From Legionellales bacterium (lineage in GTDB: Bacteria > Pseudomonadota > Gammaproteobacteria > Berkiellales > Berkiellaceae), in the NCBI GenBank assembly GCA_002708265.1, contig PANA01000004.1, forward strand, positions 248,001-312,000: a stretch of 64,000 bases of DNA, read 5' to 3'. Of this stretch, positions 40,440 through 47,508 are shown piece by piece (the first letter of the stretch is position 1; each line of letters starts with the position of its first letter). A program made the position numbers and the translations under genes. The notes under the pieces were generated by a model. It worked only from the letters and a program-made list of their open reading frames with translations, was not told where the DNA came from and did not search any database.

Positions 40440-40725
40440 CGTTCATTTTTCTGACGGAGTGATCAGCATCTCAGGCCCTCTTGATCGTCATACAGTCAAG
40501 TCCGCATATGAAAAAGCCAATGTATACTTTAATGGGTCTCAAAAAATTACAATTGACTTAACCGATGTGGCTAGAACAGATAGTGCTGGCTTAGCATTAT
40601 TATTGGCTTGGGTGAGGCGCTCTAGAACCCAAGAGGTAACTTTAACCTTTATAAACTTGCCTGAAAAAATGAAAGAATTGGGCAGAGTGAGTGGCTTAGA
40701 TCAAATCTTATCTCTATCCAAGTGA
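40426..40725 (+). CDS. mlaB: STAS-domain protein MlaB
   Basis: 99 residues from the ATG at 40426, which has AAAGG about 8 bp upstream; a GTG at 40417 is possible. A single STAS domain with DLTDVARTDSAGLALLLAW, including the conserved Ser of T-D-S-A-G. MlaB binds MlaF and is needed for activity of the transporter. Confidence 0.92.
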   Translation: MSELSVHFSDGVISISGPLDRHTVKSAYEKANVYFNGSQKITIDLTDVARTDSAGLALLLAWVRRSRTQEVTLTFINLPEKMKELGRVSGLDQILSLSK

Positions 40726-40771
40726 CACAATATGTGCTAACCTCCTTTCTTAATTTTTTGGGTGAAATCAT

Positions 40772-41005
40772 ATGAAAGCAGTTGATATTGAAGCCCGTAT
40801 ATCCGCTGGATTAGAAGGGGCTCAAGTGTCCGTTGAAACGGATGACGAACATCACTATTTTGTTACCGTGATTTGGACGGGTTTTGAAGGGATGGCCCCT
40901 TTAGCTCGCCAAAGAGCTGTTTATGCAACCCTAGGGGATGCATTCGCAACGGGAGCAGTTCATGCGCTAGCACTTAAAACATGGACACCAGATCAAGCCA
41001 AATAA
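40772..41005 (+). CDS. ibaG: BolA-family protein IbaG
   Basis: 77 residues. BolA-like fold with the FEGMAPLARQRAVYATLGD segment; the conserved region holds the metal-binding His of HALALKTWTP. IbaG partners monothiol glutaredoxins in iron-sulfur trafficking and affects envelope integrity and acid response. It follows mlaB and precedes murA, as in E. coli and Pseudomonas. Confidence 0.94.
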   Translation: MKAVDIEARISAGLEGAQVSVETDDEHHYFVTVIWTGFEGMAPLARQRAVYATLGDAFATGAVHALALKTWTPDQAK

Positions 41006-41070
41006 GAAGGTTGCTTTGAGCTGTTTTTGCTAAAGCATAGTGCGTTTTTCAGGGAAAGAAACAAGACGTT

Positions 41071-42366
41071 ATGGACAGATTGGTTATTCAGGGAGGAACC
41101 CCTTTAAAAGGGGAAGTGCGGATTTCGGGCGCTAAGAATAGTGTTCTTCCGATTATGGCCGCTTCTTTATTAGCTGAAACCCCTTTGGTTATTGATAATG
41201 TGCCTCATCTCAAAGATGTGACACTGTTTATCGAGCTATTGGCACAGATGGGGGCAGCTATTACCTTTCGTTCAGATATGTCTATAGAAATAGACACGTC
41301 GGTCTTGCAGCATTGTGTTGCCCCTTATCAACTAGTATCAAAAATGCGTGCATCAATATTGGTTTTAGGTCCTTTATTGGCGCGATTTGGACATGCAAAA
41401 GTTGCTCTGCCGGGTGGTTGTGCAATAGGCTCACGCCCAGTTGATATTCATGTGGACGGCCTTAAGGCGATGGGTGCAGATATACAAATCGAAGATGGGT
41501 ATATTTACGCGAGTGCGCCAAATGGTTTAGTTGGAACAACGATATGTATGCGTTTTCCTTCGGTAACCGCCACCGAAAATTTGATTTTAGCTGCTACTTT
41601 AGCGAAAGGAAAAACCCGAATTATTGGCGGGGCTAAAGAGCCTGAAATTATGGACTTGCTTCAGTGCTGTGAGACAATGGGCGCTAAAGTTTCTTATAAC
41701 ACGTTAGGTGATATAACGATAGAAGGGGCTAAGAGTTTATCAGGTGGGTTATATCGAGTAGTACCTGATAGAATCGAGACAGGGACATATCTGGTTGCTG
41801 CCACGATGACAGGCGGGCATATTAAGCTAACCGATACTAAGCCTGGGTTGTTAGAAACGGTGATTGTTGGATTGCGCCAAGCAGGTGCCGTGATTGAGAC
41901 AACGGATTCAACAATTGAATTATCAGTTAATCCAGAGAAGCGCTTGTTACCCGTTGATATATGTACAGGCCCTTATCCAGGTTTCCCCACAGATATGCAA
42001 GCACAATTTATGGCGATGAACTGTGTTGCTAATGGCGACTCGGTTATTAAAGAAACCATTTTTGAAAACCGATTTATGCATGTCGATGAGTTACGTCGTA
42101 TGGGTGCTAATATAAAAGTTCAGGGGAATATAGCCATTGTCTCTGGAGGATCGTTAAAAGGAGCGCCTGTTAGGGCAACTGATTTGCGAGCCTCTGCTAG
42201 TTTAGTGTTAGCCGGATTAGTAGCCCAGGGAACGACCATTATTCATGAAATATTTCATATAGACAGGGGATATGAGTGCCTGGAAGAAAAGTTAGCGACT
42301 TTGGGTGCGCATATTCGCCGTTTAGCAGAAACTGCAGGTGTTGAAGATTATGTTAAAAGTACATGA
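41071..42366 (+). CDS. murA: UDP-N-acetylglucosamine 1-carboxyvinyltransferase
   Basis: 431 residues. It transfers enolpyruvate from PEP to UDP-GlcNAc, the first committed step of peptidoglycan synthesis. It has [14 protein letters not shown] at the N-terminus, the catalytic cysteine in [13 protein letters not shown] (so fosfomycin-sensitive in principle), and [15 protein letters not shown]-terminal extension of about 12 residues compared with E. coli overlaps the start of the next gene. Confidence 0.97.
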   Translation: MDRLVIQGGTPLKGEVRISGAKNSVLPIMAASLLAETPLVIDNVPHLKDVTLFIELLAQMGAAITFRSDMSIEIDTSVLQHCVAPYQLVSKMRASILVLGPLLARFGHAKVALPGGCAIGSRPVDIHVDGLKAMGADIQIEDGYIYASAPNGLVGTTICMRFPSVTATENLILAATLAKGKTRIIGGAKEPEIMDLLQCCETMGAKVSYNTLGDITIEGAKSLSGGLYRVVPDRIETGTYLVAATMTGGHIKLTDTKPGLLETVIVGLRQAGAVIETTDSTIELSVNPEKRLLPVDICTGPYPGFPTDMQAQFMAMNCVANGDSVIKETIFENRFMHVDELRRMGANIKVQGNIAIVSGGSLKGAPVRATDLRASASLVLAGLVAQGTTIIHEIFHIDRGYECLEEKLATLGAHIRRLAETAGVEDYVKST

Positions 42367-43102
42367 ACTCACAGAGTATTTGACTGATTTTTTGCAAACG
42401 AATTTGTTTAAAGATTATTGCCCAAACGGTCTGCAGGTCCAAGGGCAACGTGAAATTTCAAAGATTGTTACCGGAGTGACCGCAAGTCGCGCGTTACTAG
42501 AAGCAGCGATCGCTGCTAATGCCGATGCAATATTAGTGCATCATGGCATTTTCTGGAAAGGCGATAGTTATCCTATTACTGACAGACTGTATGAACGTGT
42601 TCGTCCTCTTATTCAACAAGAGGTACACTTACTTGCCTATCACCTTCCCTTAGATGCCCACCCGGTGGTTGGAAATAATATACAGCTTGCACATAAGTTG
42701 GGGTTTGAATCTTGTGTCTCACACCCTTGTGAGCACGGAGAGGGACTGCTTTGGGTCGGTGAATGTTCTTTGCAGCCCGACGCCCTTGCGATGCAGATAG
42801 AGAGAGTGTTGGGTAGAGCGCCATTACATATTGCCGGTCGCACTGCAGATATTAAAAAAGTTGCATGGTGTACGGGGGCTGCCCAGTCTCTTCTAGAGGC
42901 GGCTGCTCAACTAGGTGTGGATGCATATATTACTGGAGAAGCTTCAGAACGAACGTTCCATGAAGCCAAAGAGTTAGGTGTGCATTTTTATGGCGCAGGG
43001 CATCACGCAACAGAACGTTATGGTGTTCAGGCACTGGGGGCTCATTTAGCCGAAAAGTTCAGCATTGCTCATCAGTTTATTGATATTGAGAATCCAATTT
43101 AA
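42350..43102 (+). CDS. Nif3-like dinuclear metal-binding protein (YbgI/DUF34)
   Basis: 250 residues from the ATG at 42350 (GTG at 42338 also open), overlapping murA by 17 bp. DUF34/Nif3 motifs are DYCPNGLQVQG, ILVHHGIFWKG, the HLPLDAHPVVGNNIQLA metal-binding segment and FYGAGHHATERYGVQALG. The family binds two metals; a GTP cyclohydrolase-type role is annotated but not firmly established. Confidence 0.9.
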   Translation: MLKVHELTEYLTDFLQTNLFKDYCPNGLQVQGQREISKIVTGVTASRALLEAAIAANADAILVHHGIFWKGDSYPITDRLYERVRPLIQQEVHLLAYHLPLDAHPVVGNNIQLAHKLGFESCVSHPCEHGEGLLWVGECSLQPDALAMQIERVLGRAPLHIAGRTADIKKVAWCTGAAQSLLEAAAQLGVDAYITGEASERTFHEAKELGVHFYGAGHHATERYGVQALGAHLAEKFSIAHQFIDIENPI

Positions 43103-43103
43103 T

Positions 43104-43754
43104 ATGGAACGTAACCTTTCACACTTCTTAGAATCATCAGCCCATTTTTTTATAGATGGACCTGCCGGTGCTTTAGAACTCAAAACACAATCAAATTCTG
43201 CAAACCCTAGTGTCGTTGGTATTATTTGCCACCCCAATCCTCTGCAAGAAGGCACGATGGATAATAAGGGGGTTCATACAACAGCACGAGCCTTCGAAAC
43301 ATCTGGCGCTGCCTCTGTTCGCTTTAATTACCGTGGAGTGGGTAAAAGTGCCGGAGAGTATGGCGCTATTGAAGGTGAGTGTGACGATATGCGAGCGGTT
43401 GTCCAATGGGTTAAAGCTTGTGCTCCAGATGCACGCTTATGGTTTGCGGGCTTTTCTTTTGGCGCCTATATCGCTGCAAAGGTGGCAGAACAGTCACAAC
43501 CTGAAGCTCTATTGTCTATTGCCCCAGCAGTACACTTGATGGACTATAGGCCATTGAATCCAAACTGCCCCTGGTTTGTACTCAGAGCTTTAGAGGATGA
43601 GGTGGTTAGTGCTGAAGAAATATATCAGTGGGTGCAACAGAGTTCGGCTAAGATTAAGTGTATTGATTTTCCCCAAAGCAGTCACTTTTTTCATGGGCAA
43701 TTAGTCAAGTTGAGGCAGACCATTGAAACATGCTTCCAAACACTTGATCACTAA
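43104..43754 (+). CDS. Alpha/beta hydrolase (COG2945-like)
   Basis: 216 residues from the ATG at 43104, one base after the Nif3 stop; an upstream start would run into that gene. It has the oxyanion region HPNPLQEGTMDNKGVHTTARA, the RFNYRGVGKS segment, nucleophile elbow GFSFGA and a C-terminal SSHFFHG carrying the catalytic His. Substrate unknown. The hydrolase-zapE pair resembles the pseudomonad order next to rplM. zapE starts within its 3' end. Confidence 0.87.
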   Translation: MERNLSHFLESSAHFFIDGPAGALELKTQSNSANPSVVGIICHPNPLQEGTMDNKGVHTTARAFETSGAASVRFNYRGVGKSAGEYGAIEGECDDMRAVVQWVKACAPDARLWFAGFSFGAYIAAKVAEQSQPEALLSIAPAVHLMDYRPLNPNCPWFVLRALEDEVVSAEEIYQWVQQSSAKIKCIDFPQSSHFFHGQLVKLRQTIETCFQTLDH

Positions 43755-44805
43755 ACGATGGGAAGCCCTCGTTGATTCAGGTGCTATCAAACAAGATGAA
43801 GCCCAATTTTTAGTATGTAAATCTTTAGATGGCATTGCATATGGGACACTTCGCACTCCTGCTTGGTGGCGTTTAAGTTTATTTCCTTCTTCTTCAAAGG
43901 GTTTATATCTTTGGGGAAAAGTTGGACGAGGTAAAACGTTTTTAATTGATTTGCTAGTACGAGCGCTCCCTGAATCTATGTGCCAACGGTGGCATTTTCA
44001 TCGATTTATGGCTCACATACATGCACAAATGTATCGCCTATCCGGAAAAACAGATCCCTTAATTTCCATCGCGAAATCTATTCGAAAACAAACCCGTTTG
44101 TTATGTTTTGATGAATTATTTGTTGAAGATATAGGGGACGCCATGATCTTAGGGCGTCTTTTCCAAGCGCTTATTGATCAAGGTGTTACTCTTGTCATGA
44201 CATCAAACTGTGAGCCCGATCAGCTATACCGCAACGGCTTACAACGGAATAAATTTATACCTGCTATTAACGCCATCAAAAAACATTGCAATGTGGTTTG
44301 TTTAGATGGTCAGCAGGATTGGCGGTTGATGCATTTTGATCATTTACCCCTCTACTTATGTCCAAATAATGATGTTGCTAAGCATGCTCTTCAAGCCAGT
44401 TTTGATGAGCTGCGGACACAGAGTACAGACAATGAGCAATTAATGATTAACGAGCGAATATTTCCGACACAAGCACGTGCTGGCAGTATTGTTTGGTTCA
44501 ACTTTGATACCCTTTGCTGTCAGCCCACTGGAGCAAGGGATTATGTAGAGCTTGCCCGTTGTTTTCATACCATTATCATTGATAATATTCCCACACTAAA
44601 CGATGAGAAAAGTGCGGCTGTTGTTCGCTTTATCCATCTCATTGATGAGCTGTACGACCGAAATGTGAAGGTAATTATTAGTGCTGATGCGCCTATTGGG
44701 CAACTGTATAACGGTAAGTCTCACGCCTTCAGCTTTGCTCGCACCCAAAGTCGACTTCATGAGATGCAGACAACCGCTTATTTAAAGCGCCCCCATCATC
44801 CTTAA
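43723..44805 (+). CDS. zapE: Cell division ATPase ZapE (AFG1 family)
   Basis: 360 residues. AAA-type ATPase with Walker A GKVGRGKT (about 62-69), HFHRFMAHIH, Walker B LLCFDELFVED and sensor VMTSNCEPDQLYRNGLQR. ZapE affects Z-ring stability, and the family also links to respiratory-protein turnover. The TTG start at 43723 overlaps the hydrolase by 32 bp; a second TTG seven codons on is a possible alternative. Confidence 0.93.
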   Translation: MKHASKHLITKRWEALVDSGAIKQDEAQFLVCKSLDGIAYGTLRTPAWWRLSLFPSSSKGLYLWGKVGRGKTFLIDLLVRALPESMCQRWHFHRFMAHIHAQMYRLSGKTDPLISIAKSIRKQTRLLCFDELFVEDIGDAMILGRLFQALIDQGVTLVMTSNCEPDQLYRNGLQRNKFIPAINAIKKHCNVVCLDGQQDWRLMHFDHLPLYLCPNNDVAKHALQASFDELRTQSTDNEQLMINERIFPTQARAGSIVWFNFDTLCCQPTGARDYVELARCFHTIIIDNIPTLNDEKSAAVVRFIHLIDELYDRNVKVIISADAPIGQLYNGKSHAFSFARTQSRLHEMQTTAYLKRPHHP

Positions 44806-44809
44806 TATA

Positions 44810-44824
44810 TGAGAATAATTCTCA
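44810..44824 (+). promoter_or_regulatory. Fur box upstream of feoAB
   Basis: A perfect 7-1-7 palindrome, TGAGAAT-A-ATTCTCA, lies 6 bp upstream of the feoA -35 box. It matches the core of the Fur consensus. A related partial site (ATTCTCATTAGATAA, about 44867-44881) lies after the -10 box, so Fur-iron could cover the whole promoter. Confidence 0.8.
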
Positions 44825-44830
44825 TTTTGA

Positions 44831-44858
44831 TTGACATTTAATCTAAAAAACGCATAAT
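44831..44858 (+). promoter_or_regulatory. Promoter of feoAB
   Basis: A consensus TTGACA (44831-44836) and CATAAT (44853-44858) are 16 bp apart, 31 bp before the feoA start, and are bracketed by the Fur-like sites. Confidence 0.7.
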
Positions 44859-44889
44859 ACGAGTACATTCTCATTAGATAACTTAATTT

Positions 44890-45150
44890 ATGAGCCAAAA
44901 TGCTTTAGCCCTCTCACAACTCAGCTGCGGTGAAAAAGGAAAAGTAGTATCGGTGGATGCCGGTTCTCCTTATTACCGTCAAAAGCTTCTTTGCTTGGGG
45001 TTGGTGCCTGGGGTTTCCTTTCAAATCGTCCGAGTTGCGCCCTTAGGTTGCCCAATTGAGGTGCTGGTTCGAGGGTGCTCTTTGAGCCTACGAAAACAAG
45101 AAATAGATATTTTGCAGGTAGAAAAGCTTGCACTAACTATACCGGTATAA
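44890..45150 (+). CDS. feoA: Ferrous iron transport protein A
   Basis: 86 residues. SH3-like FeoA domain: LSCGEKGKVVSVDAG, QKLLCLGLVPGVSFQIV, PLGCPIEVLVRGCSLSLRK. FeoA is a small cytoplasmic partner of FeoB. It lies 16 bp before feoB, behind a Fur-controlled promoter. No feoC is seen. Confidence 0.93.
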   Translation: MSQNALALSQLSCGEKGKVVSVDAGSPYYRQKLLCLGLVPGVSFQIVRVAPLGCPIEVLVRGCSLSLRKQEIDILQVEKLALTIPV

Positions 45151-45166
45151 GTGAAAACACCAAATA

Positions 45167-47425
45167 ATGAACAAGATTGCCTTAATCGGAAATCCAAACT
45201 GTGGCAAAACAACGATTTTTAACTTGTTGACGGGCGATAGTCAGCGTGTCGGAAATTGGTCGGGTGTTACCACTGGAGAGACTAAGGGCATCTATAAAAC
45301 TTCTAAACAAGAGTATCAATTAAGTGACTTGCCGGGTATCTACACGACCACAGTTGTTGATTTACAAGAGCAAAGCTTGGATGAAAGACTTTCACTTCAA
45401 GCGTTAGAGTCTAACGCTTGGGATTTAGTTATCAATGTTGTTGATGGAACACAACTTGGAAGACACTTATACTTAACCCTGCAGCTACTTGAAAGAGGCT
45501 TGCCCGTTATATTGCTCGTGAACATGAGTGATGAGATGCGTAGAGCAGGGCAAAAGGTAGATGCACAGAGATTGGCCAAACTTTTAAGCTGTCCAGTGGT
45601 ATTCGTTTCAGCAGCTGAGCGAAAAGGGTTTCAAGTACTAGAAAAGGCCGTGGATACCTATCAGGCGCCTGAGGCACGTGAGCGTATTGCTTATCCTGCT
45701 GAAGTTGAAGACGCCCTGGTTCAGCTTGCCAATTCCCGCTCTTCAGAGCCACTTGAGCCATACACGTATATTCAATTGCTGGAAGGGGACAAACGTCCCA
45801 TTAGTAAAGCCTCAATTTTGCTCCCCGCCGAAATAAAGCATACGCAAAAGCAAATTCTTAATACAACCGGGGAGCTGCCGGATGTTCTTATTGCTCGAGC
45901 ACGTTACGAGCGAATCGATCAGATATTAGAACTCAGTCAAGAACAAGAAGGGCACTCACCTTGGCAGCTATCAGCAGCTATCGATCGCTGGGTATTAAAT
46001 CGCTGGCTCGCAACGCCTATATTTGTTGGCGTTTTATATGCCCTCTTTTTCTTTGCTATCAACGTTGGCGGTAGCTTCCAACCTTTTTTTGAGCTGGGCT
46101 CGCGTGCTGTTTTTGTAGATGGGGTCGCTGCTTTATGTCATAGCTTAAGCCTTCCTGCCGGTATCACTGCTCTTATGGCTTCTGGCGTTGGTCTGGGAAT
46201 CAGTACCACCGTCACCTTTATTCCCGTGATTGGGGCTATGTTTTTAGTTCTATCCTTTTTAGAAGATAGTGGTTATATGGCGAGAGCTGCATTTGTTGTC
46301 GATCGATTAATGCAATCTATCGGCCTACCCGGTAAATCATTTGTGCCAATGATTGTAGGCTTTGGGTGTAATGTCCCAGCAGTAATGGCTGCTAGAACAC
46401 TTGAAAATAAAAGAGACCGAATCTTAACGACAATGATGATGCCGTTTATGTCATGTGGCGCTCGGCTAGCGATCTATACGGTTTTCGTTGCTGCCTTCTT
46501 CCAAAGTGCAGGTGCTAAAGTCGTTCTGGGTCTGTATTTGCTAGGAGTCGTCATGGCGGTTATAACAGGTCTTGTCCTTAAAAAGACTCTGCTACCCGGA
46601 AAAGGCTCGCCTATGATTATGGAACTACCGCCTTATCGCTTTCCTCGAATAGCCTTTCTATGGCGGCAGACAACGCGACGCCTTAAAGCTTTCTTAAGAG
46701 GAGCTGGGGTAATTATTGTGCCTGTCTGTGTCCTTCTAGGGGGGCTTAACGCCGTTGGTACCGATGGTTCGCTGACTCTAGAAGGTCAAAATCCTCACTC
46801 TGTATTAGCAGCAATGGGGAAAAGTGTTACTCCAATCTTCTCGCCAATGGGGGTTAGAGAAGAAAATTGGCCAGCAACAGTAGGGCTACTAACCGGAATT
46901 TTAGCCAAAGAGGTGGTTGTGGGCTCTTTGAATGTCTTATACCAAGACCCCAATAGTCTAGACAGTGAGACAAAGGCATCAGCTCAAAGTGCTTGGGAGA
47001 CAGCACAAGAAGCTATTCATAGCTTGCCTATTAGCTGGCAAGCTTTAGCGTCGGGTGCGCCCTCTGAGGAGCATCCAGATGCAATTTTTGGCGAAATGAA
47101 TAAGCGTTTTGGAGGGCAGTCTGCTGCCCTGGCTTATTTGATATTTGTCCTACTGTATATGCCTTGTGTGTCAACAGTGGCAGCAATGGTCAGGGAGATT
47201 GGTCGTCGCTGGGCAATCTTAAGCGTTGTGTGGACTACTTTAGTCGCTTACAGTGCTGCCATTATTTTTTATCAATTGGCGACATTTTCTGAGCATCCAA
47301 TCACTTCTATGCTCTGGGTGTTGGCGATGCTAACTGCTTTAGCTTTGGCCATTATTGTCTCTAAGAGAATGAGCCAAATCAGCAAATCACGACCCTTACC
47401 AACTCCAATCGTTGTTCGATATTAG
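45167..47425 (+). CDS. feoB: Ferrous iron transporter FeoB
   Basis: 752 residues. An N-terminal GTPase domain: G1 GNPNCGKTT, G2 WSGVTTGETKG, G3 DLPGIY, G4 NMSDEM. A helical GDI domain follows to about 270, then about ten membrane helices with two Gate domains, including VPMIVGFGCNVPAVMAARTL and MPFMSCGARLAIY, which carry the conserved pore cysteines. It imports Fe2+ in low-oxygen or acidic conditions. Confidence 0.97.
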   Translation: MNKIALIGNPNCGKTTIFNLLTGDSQRVGNWSGVTTGETKGIYKTSKQEYQLSDLPGIYTTTVVDLQEQSLDERLSLQALESNAWDLVINVVDGTQLGRHLYLTLQLLERGLPVILLVNMSDEMRRAGQKVDAQRLAKLLSCPVVFVSAAERKGFQVLEKAVDTYQAPEARERIAYPAEVEDALVQLANSRSSEPLEPYTYIQLLEGDKRPISKASILLPAEIKHTQKQILNTTGELPDVLIARARYERIDQILELSQEQEGHSPWQLSAAIDRWVLNRWLATPIFVGVLYALFFFAINVGGSFQPFFELGSRAVFVDGVAALCHSLSLPAGITALMASGVGLGISTTVTFIPVIGAMFLVLSFLEDSGYMARAAFVVDRLMQSIGLPGKSFVPMIVGFGCNVPAVMAARTLENKRDRILTTMMMPFMSCGARLAIYTVFVAAFFQSAGAKVVLGLYLLGVVMAVITGLVLKKTLLPGKGSPMIMELPPYRFPRIAFLWRQTTRRLKAFLRGAGVIIVPVCVLLGGLNAVGTDGSLTLEGQNPHSVLAAMGKSVTPIFSPMGVREENWPATVGLLTGILAKEVVVGSLNVLYQDPNSLDSETKASAQSAWETAQEAIHSLPISWQALASGAPSEEHPDAIFGEMNKRFGGQSAALAYLIFVLLYMPCVSTVAAMVREIGRRWAILSVVWTTLVAYSAAIIFYQLATFSEHPITSMLWVLAMLTALALAIIVSKRMSQISKSRPLPTPIVVRY

Positions 47426-47460
47426 TATCCCGTTTGACATATGCAGCATAAATTCTAGAT

Positions 47461-47488
47461 AAAAAAAAGCCCCCAACTGGGGGCTTTT
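47461..47488 (-). terminator. Rho-independent terminator between feoB and the UIM-like gene
   Basis: GCCCCC-AACT-GGGGGC stem (47469-47484) flanked on the left by eight A's, which give a T-run on the minus strand 20 bp after the stop of the 47509-50391 gene. On the plus strand only four T's follow, so it may work weakly for feoB too. Confidence 0.85.
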
Positions 47489-47508
47489 GATTCGCTAAAA
47501 CTACCTGT